Positions 24,316 through 36,195 are shown, counted from the stretch's first letter. The stretch: DNA of 64,000 nt from Kingdonia uniflora (GCA_014058105.1 JACGCM010000310.1:248001-312000), one strand, 5' to 3'. A program made the numbers and translations. Notes: generated by a model not told the origin, from the sequence alone.

Positions 24316-24522
24316 CTAAACCTCATATTCTTCCTCCTCTTCGGAATCATCATCAGACCCCTCTTCGGACACATCTTGAGACACATCTTCCTCAGATTTA
24401 CCTTCTTTCTCAGGTCCTACCTTCAAACTCCCTCCACTGTCTGCGTCACTCTCAGCATGAACCTTTGGTTCTTTCTCTTTATGCCCATCATACAAACTCT
24501 CTTCATCTAAATAAAACTTCAA
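24316..24522 (-). pseudogene. Acidic C-terminal extension after the CDPK remnant
   Basis: CDPKs of this group end shortly after the last EF-hand. Here the - frame runs on into a Ser/Glu/Asp-rich tail (KEGKSEEDVSQDVSEEGSDD, ending EEEEEYEV). It may be a piece of another captured gene joined to the CDPK, or a chance frame. The run of acidic codons favours real coding ancestry, but I do not recognise the donor. Confidence 0.4.
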
Positions 24523-27500
24523 ATGTCCTGTCTTTCATCAACTTCACACTGAGTTTATTGAATCTCTCTCTTGAATATTATCTTTATGCTTTCCTCCAAT
24601 CTGTTTCAGCCTTCATCATTGTGGCAAACTCCTCGTAGCTTATTTTACCATCCTGCACGTTATTAAAATATGAATATGATTGTAAGGGAGTTATAAATAT
24701 TCAAAGAAAATATCTTACTTCATAATTTTTTTAAAGATACCCTTTTCGTTTTAGGGATATTTTGTAATAACCGCTCAAGATAACCTCAAAACATAATAGG
24801 TATCTCCAAAGAACTCTATTTTATAGGAATGGTGGGGATATATAAATTAATGTTACCGATGTGAATGACTAACCTTTTTTGTGTCCACATCATGAATAAT
24901 GGCAGTTATGACTTCCTCATTATTGGTGTCCACCTCATCTGCCAAAGCATCTCTAAGTTCTTCGATCTCTATGTATCCATTCTTGATTTTATTAAAGAAT
25001 GTAAAAGCTTTATGTAGATATTCATCGTTTCCTATCTTTCTGAGATGAATTGTAACTACAACATACTCCCCAAAGTTCAGAGTTCCATTCCCATCTACAT
25101 TAGCCTGTAAAATCAATCTTGAATTGCTATTTTGGGGAACATGATTAATTACACAAAAGTTATGGGTGACTGAACTCTCTGTAAGTAATATACATGCAGT
25201 GTGTGTATGTATATGTATATATAATTAGAGGATAGAGAAACATACAAGTTGGTTATGGGGTTGTTACTTACAGCTTCCATAAGCATCTGAAGATCGACAT
25301 CTGGGACATTATGGCCAACTTTACCCAAACCAACCTTGAGTTCACCGAGGGTGATTTTCCCATTGTTGTTAACATCCATTAATTGGAATGATTCCTTAAT
25401 GCCAACAACTTCCTCCACACAAAAATTCTTGGCCACCACCTGCGGGGCTGAAGTTGTGTAAAGAATGTCAGTAAAATCATTTTTTAAGAAAGAACTCTTC
25501 ATATACTTGCAACGATTGAGTTGAATTCTAACCCTTAAGGCTCTCTTTTTCAACTTATTCATCACGGAAAACTACTTGAGTCTTGCTTTTACAGTTTTAC
25601 CAAGAAAGACATTTGGAGCCTTCTTCACATGTTGCAACCAAGGATGGTCAAGTACTTATTGAGCTGTCAGGCGATGCTTTGGATATGCATCAAGCATTTT
25701 CTTTACCAGGTCTTCGCATTATTAGAGACTTTAGGACATGGGTCTTTCTTAAAGTCTACAGCAGAGCGAATAATTGCTTGTGCAACTCCTATTTCTGTTT
25801 CTGCAAAGAAAATACTTGTTTTTCAGACATGAGAATAAAATATCAAAAAGTTGCATTTATGGCTGTCAACTCTTATTGTCTCATGGAGGCGAATAAGCTT
25901 GCACACTCACTGATATTTAAGAAATAGTGGTGTTTCAAAAAGTAATGTTAGCAACCTGCCCAAAAAGATGGGATCCCGCAAAGTAAAATGCAGAGTATCA
26001 CTCCAGCACTCCAGACGTCAACCTCTGGGCTATAGTTTCATTTTAGAACCTCTGGTGCCATATATTAAGGACTCTCCACTATCTCTGCGAAATGCTCACC
26101 TATAGAAAGGTAAGTTTTAGCAAAGGCTGTAAAGAAATGAACAAAGAGGCAAAGGTTAAAATGATGACAACTATTAATTATATATCCTATATTATAAGAA
26201 AATTTTAGTGCAAGGTCTTACCAGGTTTAAAGAAAACTGACAATCCGAAATCAATCGCTTTAAGGGGAGCTATTTCCTTCTTGTTTGCAAACAAAAAGTT
26301 CTCGGCTTTTAAGTTCCGATGGATTAGACCGTGTATGTGGCAACTCTGCAAAACAAGAAAGCCAGATTATTAAACTTCAAATAAACAAAGAGTGCACAAA
26401 ATGCAATACTACTTAGTAGTAAAATGAAATACGATTGACGGAGAGCAGTGCATTATTAAAGTTAGAGCCATGGGACCCTGAAGATCCCAAAAACACACAC
26501 ATGAGATTATATGTTTTAAATAGGGGCTAGTATCTTAGCCTAAATGAAGTTCGCACTTCAAATCAAGGACAGCTAGTGCTACATCTTACAGCGTCTAAAA
26601 CAGACTTTTAATGGAAAAGTTAAGATATGCTATGGCTTTGATTTTTAGACTAAGGACACACAATGAAAGATATCATTGCGGGATATGAGTTAACAATTTG
26701 AAGGTCAAACCCGAATATCTCATTATGATATAGCGGCTCCTAACCTTTTCTTGTCAGGTCATTCATTATCCTTTTACTTGTTTTACTTTCTCTTTGAGTT
26801 TTTTTATTTGGTTGTGGCTCATCTCGAAAAGCTTTCTTTAAAGTGGATAAACTTTCCTTCTTAAGTTAGAGCCAAATTAGTTATACAAATAATCAATAAC
26901 ATCTCAAAAGTGAAGTACAAAATATAAAAACAATCCGCAAGGGGGATTCTTCACAAGTAGGTAACAGTCCTATACAATCTTCTGATAATTTTCTCTTCTT
27001 TCTAGTGACAGTTTTCATAAGATCATTAAAGACAAATCCATGTTAAGATTTAAGAAAAACAAACCATATACTACAAAAGAAGTAAAGCATTTATTAGAGG
27101 AAAACACGAACAATAAACTCACAATAGGAAACAAAACGAAATAAGTTAACAATTAAATATTGCAAGATATGAAAACTAACACTTCAGAGCAAACAAACCT
27201 CAGCAACTTCTACAATCGTTTTAGTAACAACGGCAGCCGCACGTTCCTTTAATGCCTCCTCGCAACAATCCAATCAAATAACTCCCCACCTTCGCACTAT
27301 TCCATCACAAGATGTACTGCAACATCATCCTCATACATATCCTTCAATCTTACTATATTTAGGTGCGGTGGCAAATGCTTCATGATCTCAACCTCTCTCC
27401 TAACATCTTCAATATCCACAGCTGTCCTTAACTTCTTTTTCAATATTGATTTGCAAGAAAATGTGTTGCCTATAGATTTATCTGTACAAAGATATGTGAT

Positions 27501-27667
27501 CCCAAATTCCCCTCTCCCCAACTCTTGACTCAACTCAAAACTAATACCAATATCCTTCCCTGTCGGACCGCTCAACACCAAAAGCTCACCTCCATTATTC
27601 TTCCTCTGCTGATCATCTGCTAATCATCAGATTGAACCACAGGTGGTCTAACACAACAATTACCCAT
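24316..27667 (-). pseudogene. Captured calcium-dependent protein kinase (CDPK) gene copy, dead, introns retained
   Basis: Exons in order on -: 27667-27201 starts with the myristoylation-type MGNCC and has the Gly-rich loop [11 protein letters not shown] and the Lys motif [10 protein letters not shown]. 26345-26223 has [19 protein letters not shown] and [13 protein letters not shown]. About 26101-25961 has YMAPEVLK. About 25830-25583 has the end of the kinase. 25565-24853 has EF-hands with DVNNNGKITLGE, NVDGNGTLNFGEY and NKIKNGYIEIEEL. About 24655-24590 has the last EF-hand, DGKISYEEFATMMK. The catalytic HRD is HRN. Stops occur after VVQSDD, in VME-stop-CEGG, SP-stop-YMAPEV, LK-stop-NYSPEV and others, plus frameshifts. 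Sequence style is that of the CPK7/8/10/13/30/32 group. Retained introns mean capture at DNA level. Confidence 0.85.
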
Positions 27668-28149
27668 CAAATCATAATGTCCAAATCTTCTCTTTCAAAC
27701 AAAAAGATCCAACAATCACCAAAACAGACACACCCAATATCTGATCTACCTCAAAACCTCCCAAAATCCACCTTCCGAAGAAATGGGGTTTCTAGATTAA
27801 CCCAAACAAACAAAACCCAATCTCTGATCTAGCCCAAACCCTTTGTTTCTAACCAAATGGGGGTCAATATTATAACAAATCAAACAAAACCCAATATCTA
27901 ATCTAGCTTACAAGTATACAAAACAAAAAAAAGAAAGATTGGTTCCTTACCAATATTAGAAATGAAAGTGGTAAAATACCACTCACTCTACTTCATTCTT
28001 AAACAACCCTCCTTGACATATGGGAGTGGTATGTATATGTGGACTAATTACTCGAACCCGAGAAATCCATTAGCGAAGAGTGTTGTTGTATATGTATTGA
28101 TAAAATGAGCGAAGGACGATATTTATGCAAACTCAAATGTTGTCATATA

Positions 28150-28356
28150 TTTTATATTTGATGTAGTTACAATGCAAGGATTGTGGAAAAAGACTAGCCA
28201 TTGAGATGCCCGATTTGCCGAGCGGAAGCAATAGACATTCTAACAACTTTGACGGATGATTTATTTGATGAGGAAAAATATTACAAGGAAATGGATTATA
28301 GGATCAAATGTCTCGATAGGACAGAGTCTAAATATTGGTTTGATGAACAACACTAA
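28150..28356 (+). pseudogene. Possible captured RING-like C-terminal fragment
   Basis: A + frame reads PLRCPICRAEAIDILTTLTD, then DLFDEEKYYKEMDYRIKCLD and ends WFDEQH-stop. The CPIC pair would be the last Cys pair of a RING-type zinc finger, with the rest of the finger missing and a stop just upstream. Orientation is opposite to the neighbouring CDPK and PIP5K fragments. A RING assignment from one Cys pair is weak. Confidence 0.35.
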
Positions 28357-29588
28357 TACTATAGTAGCATAAGGATATTGGTTAAAAATTGTCAGTTTAA
28401 GATTGAAACTAAATTAGTTGTATTCTTTAAGTTGGTAATATAAGGATACTGGTTAAAGAAGATATACAATGCAAACAATCAGAGTCCTGATCTTTTCCAA
28501 ATATAGTTTTGATCCCTTAATGGATGACCCTGAATTACTGAAGTTCTTTAGATCCATGAAAACTTAAGTGTAATATATTTGTTCCTTTTTATGTGCAGGA
28601 GTTGATAGACAATGAATTCCAGTGTGCACCGAGTATTTTAGATGAAGCTTCTTTTCCCTGAGTTGATTATAAGTCCTTTAGGAGCCGAAGTGTGTGGTCT
28701 GGGGGTGATCGATCCCTCTTTATAACTGCAGTATATACATACTTCTCAAAAAAAAATTAAAAAATTTGAATTAAGATATTCGCGAATTATCATAATGGAA
28801 ATTTTAAGTCCATTTTAAACTTAGACTCTGGTTGATGAAGTGTAGTGGCCTATAATGTTTGGATACCTTAACTTGTCCATATTTAAAAGTTGCAAATTTT
28901 CCACTTAAGTTGGTTGGTGCTTCATTTAGTAAGGTAATCAAATATAGTGGGGAAAAGAGGTTTGGGTACCTTGGCTATACGAAGAGATTATCATTTTCAA
29001 TCATGAAATATAATCCATACGTCTATATCATCTTCATCTCTGAAACCTTCACAATTCTACCTATAGGCGTGATATATTTATTCTACACATGGATTATGTC
29101 AAGAAAAAAATCTAATGTACAGTACTTGTCAATTATGCCACGTTAGTAATGCAGTTGTCTTTTCTCCTCTATTTTATTCAAAACATACAAGCCAAAATTT
29201 GATTAAATGAGGATAAACATTAGATGAGGATAGTTAAAAAGGAGTAGAGTTAAGTATCCAAGGCACATTGAGCGGAGCCGAGTTTCGGAAGCATGTGAAG
29301 TGGAGTGCCCGAGGCACCTATTATGGGGGTATAATAACACGGGAAATCTATGAGACACGTTTAACAATAAGCATTGATTCTCTTGCTTTCTAAAGAATAA
29401 TCCTATATGTACTATTAGAAAATTTTCAAAAGTAGAATGTCTAATGATATATGTTCGTCGACCTTCAAAACCATAAATTTACTTTATATTTTCTACCTAT
29501 TTCCTCTATTTTGCATATTAATTCATATAGATAGTTTCTTTTTTCTCCTTGGCATAATATACATAGACATTTGCTAATTTGAACTTAC

Positions 29589-30512
29589 CTTCTTCTGCAA
29601 GAGCCCCCAATCCATCAGTTGATGTACTTTGCTGAAGAGATAGCGATTTTAAATGATGAGGAGCTTAATAATGAACATCTAATAATATGTTGTAATGCAT
29701 CATACACTGTGACTCCAGAAACTCGCTATCAATCTTAATTTTCTTGCAAAAACACGGATAATAAATTACTGATGTGAAAGTACAGGAAATGGTCACAGCT
29801 ATTTATAGTACACTCTAGCGATATATGTTACAATAGAAGGAGTTTACATGCTTTTGGTGAAATTTTGGTCCACCAAAATTTAACTAATTTTAAGCATGTA
29901 ACTATAACTTTTATTAAGGGGAGTTCTAACATTCTAGACTAACAATCCCTTCATTTTCTAAAAGCTCATAACTCTTGTCAAAAACTATGAAACAATGAAT
30001 ATAGAAACTTTTTTCTTATGCTTACGGGTAAATTATCAATTCCCCAAGATGGTATTTTATTTAAAATGAAGAGGTACTAAAGTATCTTACTTTAATAGAT
30101 CCGTCTGCCAAGATGGCTCCAAGCAAAAGCAGTCTTTCAAATCCAAATCTTTAAGTATTGTGTTCTCATCAATTTCAACCTTGTCAGCAGAACGCCCCAA
30201 GGACGATCCTTTTATATCAAATCTCTTATGTATCCTTAACTCCGTGCAGAACATGTTACCCATTACTACAAAGAAAAACTGCATAATCAGAATTAGTTTA
30301 TACAAATTATCTTATTTAATAACTACAAAGACAATCTAATAGTTCTCTGAATATCAATAAAAATTAAAAAATAAAATTTATCTATAATATCACTTTGTTA
30401 CCTTTTGACTAGTTGAAGGTTTAATCCTGTGAAGGCCAAAAAACATTGTTATCAATGTGTTCTCATATGTGTGAACATGATCATGGTACTTTAGAAGCAT
30501 ACGTAGAAGAAC
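29589..30512 (-). pseudogene. Captured PIP5K (phosphatidylinositol-4-phosphate 5-kinase) exons
   Basis: Three exon pieces on - keep splice signals. 30512-30402 reads [20 protein letters not shown] and ends [14 protein letters not shown]. 30265-30091 reads VMGNMFCTELRIHKRFDIKG, then SSLGRSADKVEIDENT and SWQTDLLK. About 29676-29589 reads PHHLKSLSLQQSTSTDGLG. They match the central lipid-kinase core of plant PIP5Ks, enzymes that make PI(4,5)P2 at the plasma membrane. The N-terminal MORN repeats, the catalytic MDYSLLLG-type segment and the C-terminal activation loop are absent, so the fragment cannot be active. Introns are retained. Confidence 0.85.
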
Positions 30513-30864
30513 CTACAAAAACAAAAACTTGGTCAGACCCATTGATTTAGATGTATGAACACAATTAAATAACAAAGAAAGTAGTTATAAAAAACAAAAC
30601 AAAACAAAAAAATTGCACAGTAACATATTTCTTGAACAGTACAATTCTGGTTTGCACTTATTCTCGCAACACCGAATCAAAAAACTAGTCGAATTTACTT
30701 GTTTAAATAACAATCATCTCACTGCAAAATCTGTTTTAGTTAATCCTTTTTTATGTAAGTTAAATAAAATTAATGGATTACTAATTTTCATAAGGAAATA
30801 CTAATAAATAAAAGTAACCCACCAAACTCATATAAAGTTCCATGAAATAACAAATTGAAGAAGA

Positions 30865-30945
30865 AATTAAAAGGAGAGAGAGACCTACTCTTTGCCAAAT
30901 CCAAAGCAGCAATCCTAAATTGCATTGTTGGAAGGAGTGATACAA
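30865..30945 (-). pseudogene. Possible short first exon of a captured gene
   Basis: On - an ATG near 30926 opens MQFRIAALDLAKSR, followed directly by a GT. Upstream (to about 31135) is a purine-rich, leader-like stretch. It precedes the PIP5K exons but I cannot tell whether it belongs to them. Very short, so weak. Confidence 0.25.
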
Positions 30946-31139
30946 ATATTAGGAAATCAAGGTTAAAGAATTACTACAACTGGTGAGTGGGATTTAATAG
31001 ATGAAAAAGGAGAGGTGGATGCTATTGAGAGAAAGAGGATGATTTTCGAGAGGGTAATCGTCGTAGAAGAATAAGAGAGAGAAGACGAAGAGGAGTTTGA
31101 AGCATGGAATTTCGATAATGTTGGGGGGAATTTAGTGAA

Positions 31140-31340
31140 TTCTAAAGAATTTGGACTTCCTAAAATACCCTTGATTTTGTATTTAGGCTTCCTAAAATAC
31201 CCCTGATTTGGTATATACGAAAAGTTATGGGCTGGACTTCCAAAAATACCCCTTATTTGATCATGTAATTACGATTGAGATGCCTATTTTCTATGAGATT
31301 TGGAATATACGAAATAGGGGTATTTTAGGATTAAAAAAAT
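31140..31340 (-). repeat. Internal copy of the Helitron 5' subterminal sequence
   Basis: It matches 33945-34125 in the same orientation: shared blocks include TATACGAAAAGTTATGGGCTG, ATTACGATTGAGATG and GGGGTATTTTAGGATTAAAA. The match stops near 31340, before the TCTATACTACTA terminus seen at 34256, so this copy lacks a Helitron end. Confidence 0.8.
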
Positions 31341-31571
31341 TGCATTGTGGGTAGACTTGACTTCCTTCTCATACTCGTTACATGTTCTGCAAATCGGGAA
31401 AGTGCACTCATTGCAGGCGACAAACAATGTTGTAATAAAAAAATAAAGGCACATGCATATTTCCCCTATTTACCTAGAGAAACATGTGTGACTTAAACTT
31501 TCCAAATTTCATTGTATACTTTTGTTTATAAGAAGCAAAATATCATGTACTCTTATGGTGCTTTCAAAAAA

Positions 31572-32275
31572 AACATGGAGACTGAGAGTGGAATACTCAC
31601 TGTGCAGATGCTCAAAGAGTGTTCCATTTTCGAAAACCATCATTCTAGTGAAAGGTTCCTCTTCTTCACAAAGATCGAGAAGGTTCATAAAATTCTAATG
31701 GTTAACATTGGATAATGTCTCTATCTAAATCAGTATACAAAGGAAAACATTAGGAGCACTTCGACTGAATAGTAGCTAAATATTTATTGAAAACTTGATT
31801 ACAAGAACACTCATGTTTATCAGTAGCAAAAATGTTTCAGAAGTTCCATCAAAAGAGAATTGGAACTACTAATATTTCTTGTTAAAAAAAATCTCTATAA
31901 AAATCACTTGACACATAACGCCCTTCATTGAAATAGTGAGCATTTTTGTCAATACAGATTATCAACTATAGTGATGGAACAAAAAATGTATGGCTTATGA
32001 AATATTTTTTCTATTAACAAATGTCAATAAAAAAAAAGACGATTTTTCATATATTTTGAGTGTTCTATTTGTCTAACCTTCTTTCTAAAATTCTCTTCTA
32101 GCTGTGTTGACCAATCATGGGCAGATAAGACTGCAGTAGATGCTACCACAATTTCAACTCCACTTGATAGTATTCCTTTGTAAATTGTGCCATCCAAAGA
32201 AGAACCAATTATATTGCTGAAATCTTTACAAGCTGTTTGAAGCTCTACACGCTTGAGTTTTGGTACTCCTGAAAT
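31572..32275 (-). pseudogene. Captured LRR receptor-like kinase exons (MDIS2/MRH1-like)
   Basis: Two - exon pieces. About 32275-32085 reads GVPKLKRVELQTACKDFSNI, then IGSSLDGTIYKGILSSGVEI and STAVLSAHDWS. About 31700-31572 reads LCEEEEPFTRMMVFENGTLF and EHLHSEYSTL. These match the start of the cytoplasmic kinase-like domain of the plant LRR receptor-like proteins named MALE DISCOVERER 2 / MRH1, which has an atypical N-lobe. The LRR ectodomain, the transmembrane segment and the rest of the kinase are missing. Two residues of the usual EYAPNGTLFEHLH are deleted. An intron remains between the pieces. Confidence 0.75.
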
Positions 32276-33144
32276 GCAGCCCTTTAAACATTAATACAAT
32301 CATAGAGGATAATATATATGGTCTGACACACATGCACTAAGTTAGGAGCCTTCATTCTATGGGATATCTTGCAAGTCGCAGATTGACACAGTCAGATTAT
32401 CACAACCATTCAATGTACAGATGTCGAAGTTGGCCTTGTAAAAAGAAAACAGTGAAACTTGTCATTAGGTCCAAACATTATGGATTCTTTCTATGTAGCA
32501 CTATGTATTTTAAAAATGGCCAAAAGGTTTTATTGGAGGACGTCTGCTAGGAAATTGGATTTGAGCGGCATTTGAAATAAATGTGCCTGCCAATAATATT
32601 CACTATATTTTTGAGTTATAAGTGACAATTACAAGCTAGGATAGTGGATCATAAGTAACATTTTACAAACTACAGAAATACCATGACCTAATTAAACTGA
32701 TAAACTAATATTAATTCAGTATGTTACATAGAAAAGAAAAACATCCTCAGGTGATTAACAAAAACTGATTTATTTGTATGTTTGTATCATGGCAGAGGTA
32801 ATGCAAGCTTAAGGTGGATACCAGAGAGAGGTCCTCCTACCCATTTCAGAATTTGCATTAAGTTTTATTTGTTACAGATGCTGAATGGATGTCAGGAAAC
32901 GACCTTTTTAGAGTACACATTTTCAGAAAATGGAGCTCAGAGAAAATCACCACAGCACCTTTACTCTTAATAATAAGAACTGTTAGATTTCTGCAGTATA
33001 CAAACATCCAAAAGGAAGATAAATGAATTAGAAATATAACTTGTTACAAATGCTTTCTGCAGCTGCCCACTTAACCCTGTTGCCCAAGGTTTGACAGTAA
33101 CTACCTTGCTACTTCAGTAAAAGAGGTGGACCAAAAGAGAAAGA

Positions 33145-33345
33145 AAAGCAAAAGACCCCCCAACAGCTTCAGACAAAATTGGCCATTGCACTTTGTGTTT
33201 TGAGGGGAATATTGCTCCTTTGGATGGTGAGGGGATTGCTGAGGATGAAGGAAATGGAGCGTAAGAGGAAGGTGATTATGTGGGTGATGGTGATGGTGAA
33301 GATAGTGATGATGGAGATGGTGATGATGATAACAGATTTCTCATC
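33145..33345 (+). repeat. GATGGTGAT-type low-complexity stretch
   Basis: From about 33275 to 33335 the sequence is a degenerate GATGGTGAT/GATGATGAT run, giving Asp/Gly or Met/Val runs depending on frame. A + frame over 33170-33330 reads CTLCFEGNIAPLDGEG and then Asp/Gly-rich sequence with one stop. It may be an acidic host exon but I do not recognise it. Confidence 0.4.
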
Positions 33346-33493
33346 GAAACCTCTTTGTTCGTTCATATGTACCACTCTTTTTTTGATAAATCATTCATAT
33401 GTACTACTCATGAGTCATAATATATAATTTTCAGACAAATGGGTATAAATTAAACTAAAAACCCATTACATATCAAAGAGATATGAAGTACCT

Positions 33494-33715
33494 TTGCAAA
33501 TAATGGCAGCAATCATTACTACAACTGAAGCTCCAACACCCACAAAGCTAAACCTCAACAACCCTTCAAATCAACAATCAAATTCTCAATATTTGTCAAA
33601 CCCCACTCTTCAAATTACAACAAATAACAAAAAAAGGGTAAACCTTTGTGCTTGTTCTTCTTCTTCTCCTCCTCACTTGGGGTTTCAGTTTTAGCAATCA
33701 CCCAACCCTCCATTG
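33494..33715. pseudogene. Possible captured first exon near the Helitron 5' end (orientation uncertain)
   Basis: Two readings compete. On +, ATG at 33503 opens a Ser/Thr/Asn-rich, acid-poor frame (MAAIITTTEAPTPTKLNLN ...) ending in a stop after GFQF; it has the composition of a plastid transit peptide. On -, ATG at 33713 opens MEGWVIAKTETPSEEEKKKN followed by a GT donor-like site, preceded by a leader-like region up to about 33945. The - reading agrees in direction with most captured fragments. I cannot decide, and do not recognise either product. Confidence 0.35.
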
Positions 33716-33944
33716 TGTTATCAAGTTTAAATTTCAGAATTGAAGGAGAATTGAAGTGAAATTGGTACTTGGTAATTGGGGATTTTGGATTTCTAGGTTT
33801 TGGGTGATTTCATTTTAGGGATTTTTGAGTAGAAGATGAGTGAAATAGTTGTGGAATTTAGATAAAGTTGGTGGGTTTGAAAGAGAAGAGTTTGGTTCGT
33901 TTGGGAGAGACAATATGTTTAGAAGAAGATTTACAGAAATGACC

Positions 33945-34256
33945 CTGATTTCGTATTTAGAATTCCCAAACTACCCTTAATTTTGTATATACGAAAAGTT
34001 ATGGGCTGAACTTTCAAAAATACCCCTTCTTTCATTACCTAATTACGATTGAGATGTCTATTTTGGATAGGATTTGGTATATACGAAATGGGGGTATTTT
34101 AGGATTAAAAAAATTGCAAGAGTAGACTAAATAACACTCATGATCTAACGGCTGTGTTATAAACTTTAGTATAGATTTTTCTCAACATGTGCAGGGTTGG
34201 GTGATCAACAGCCGAGATTTTTTCTAATGGCATAGCTATTTCTTTAGTAGTATAGA
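33945..34256 (-). repeat. Helitron 5' terminal region
   Basis: The terminal 5' segment on - starts TCTATACTACTAAAGAAATA at 34256, then ATGCCATTAG and TCTCGGCTGTTGATCA. The inner half is repeated at 31140-31340. Confidence 0.7.
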
Positions 34257-35342
34257 TATTGTAAAAAATATAAGTGTACATGATCTAAAAAAACTGAAAT
34301 ACTTGGACCTTCTTATCTGAATTTCAAAAGGATAAAAAAGAAAGCACACACAACGTTTTACCCTTAATCTGAAAAAATAACATGCGATGTGATATCTTAA
34401 ATAAGTATTATTGGGACATCAAGGTCCTAAGCAAGACTAATTCTAGGAATAGGCAGGAGAGATAGGTGATTGGGATGCCAACTTTTAACTTATGCCTCAT
34501 ACCTCCCTTTCGCCCCCTAAATCTCAAGGCAGCCCCTTCCCCCTATATGCATTGTAAAATGTAATCTAGGAGAGAAAATAGGATCGTTTGGTTTTGAGAA
34601 GTGAAGGGGCAAGACATTTTCAATTGAAATCTCCATCTTATGAAAAACACAGATAATTGGGAAATTAGTGATACTTACAATATCACACTTCTTTTAGTTC
34701 AGATTGAGTTGAGAATATAAAAGATGATATTGGTGTCGGGGTTTTTTAGCCGAATGGTGTGGAGGCGAGTAGAGGGTATTATAAATTTTGTTGTGTTTTT
34801 TCTTCTTAGCACTTCCACAAGAGGATATTCTATCGAAGTTGGTCTCCTCGTTTTGGAGGTTCATGTGAGGTTGAAGTCTTACCTCATATCTCACATGAGC
34901 AACCTGGAAAGGAGGGTAAGAAGTAGGCTTTTGATTTTGGTACTGCCACTATGTAAGATGGATCATAAAGAGATTGCTAATAGGGATGCGGGTAGGTTTT
35001 GATATTATGCTTGATATCATGTACTATTTCTTCACCTGAGCTTGATTTTTTTTTCCAAAAATAAGATCTTAGCTTAGGAGTTGGCACAATATGTTACCAT
35101 AGCTAATAACTTCCATAAATAACTCACTAGGTTTGCATTTGTGAACTGTATGGAAATATTGAAGTGTTAGAGTCAGTTTGGAAGTGACTGGTTTTCCTTA
35201 GTGATATAGAAGAGGATTGTGATTGGCATGTCAGTATTATACTCTCTCGTGATTTACATTAACAAGTGTTGTCCTAAATGTAAGCCGTATCAATCAAACA
35301 AATAAGAAACCACATGAAATATTTTATGATTTTTATCAAAAC
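34257..35342. other. Spacer between Helitron and chromodomain gypsy element, no gene seen
   Basis: About 1.1 kb of AT-rich sequence without a recognised coding frame, repeat or RNA gene. The open frames at 34694-35002 overlap on both strands and have no recognisable feature. Confidence 0.5.
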
Positions 35343-35347
35343 ATATA

Positions 35348-35767
35348 TGACACGGACCAACTTAAACTCAAGCTTGGCATGTGCGGCACTCGAGTCACCT
35401 GTCTTAAGTAAGCCTAATTATTCGTCTCTTTCAATTGTTTATCAACACAACATCGCAAAGCATCACATAATCTCAAGGTAACACAAACACTATACAAAGG
35501 GTATTTGAAAGCATCATTTCATTCATATATCAGCAACTATTACAAAGCACTATTACAAACTCTAAATTCCTTCTTGGATGTATCGGAGTCAAGTCCTCTA
35601 CATATATAGCTACTAAGTAAATGGATAAGTTCTAAAAGGAAACATCAAAATTGGAGACGAAGTGTACTCCCCCTTTTTCCTAAGCTAACATTTACAAAAA
35701 TAAATGAAAATTTATACAAAGATTTATTACAACCTAAGGATACTATTTACAAAGCCTGGGCATTACA
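35348..35767 (-). repeat. 3' LTR of the chromodomain gypsy element
   Basis: 420 bp, on + starting TGACACGGACCA and ending GGGCATTACA, flanked on the left by the ATATA duplication. Confidence 0.93.
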
Positions 35768-35778
35768 CTCTCTCCCAC

Positions 35779-36195
35779 TCAGCTTGGAGACACCCTCGTC
35801 AACTTCTTCTTCTTCTTCCACATCTGCCGGTTCTCTTTCCTCTCTTGCTTGGCCTCTATCTTCCTTAGTCGGACCAGAAGGGGATGAGAATCTTGGTGCT
35901 CCCAGTTGGCTTCGGTGTCTGACAGATCCTTCCACTTCACAAGGTACTCGTAGACTTCCTCTTTGGTGTTCGGGTCAATATGGGTCACTCTGTGAGCAAG
36001 AACACTCTCTAGAACTTGGACTTGGTTGACTGGCTTGAGAGGAACTTGCGGTCTAATGGTACTTCTGTTTGGATCTTCCTTGTCTTGGTGGTAAGGCTTT
36101 AGAGCACTGGCATGGAACACTGGATGGATGAAATGAAGGTGGCGTGGCAGCTGAAGCTTGTAAGAAACCTTCCCAACTTTGCCAATGATCGACAT
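35779..36195 (-). pseudogene. Integrase C-terminus and chromodomain
   Basis: The - frame reads KVSYKLQLPRHLHFIHPVFH, then the chromodomain VYEYLVKWKDLSDTEANWEH, with the aromatic positions Y, W and W kept. Chromodomains of plant chromoviruses are thought to steer integration to heterochromatin by binding histone marks. A Lys/Glu-rich tail follows. This frame is separated from the integrase core at 37058-36450 by a frameshifted stretch 36196-36449. Confidence 0.85.

Larger units (their letters stand above)
21597..34256 (-). mobile_element. Candidate non-autonomous Helitron, 12.66 kb, with captured gene fragments
   Basis: On - the element begins at 34256 with TCTATACTACTAAAGAAATA, a typical plant Helitron 5' end (TC start, TCTMTAYTA-like). 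It ends at 21597 with CTAG, preceded by a hairpin with a 9-bp perfect stem (GGCACACGC / GCGTGTGCC, GAAA loop, 21607-21628) set 6 bp inside. It is flanked by A on the 5' side and T on the 3' side, the A|T target of Helitrons, with no duplication. No Rep or helicase coding is visible, so it would be non-autonomous. Inside are fragments of a CDPK, a PIP5K and a receptor-like kinase plus unrecognised exons. Pairing these two ends as one element is inference. Confidence 0.7.

Noticed and set aside
24262..24510. Hydrophobic + strand reading frame that looks like a membrane protein
   Set aside because: It is the antisense shadow of the acidic CDPK-linked frame; Glu/Asp codons read backwards give Leu/Phe/Ser.
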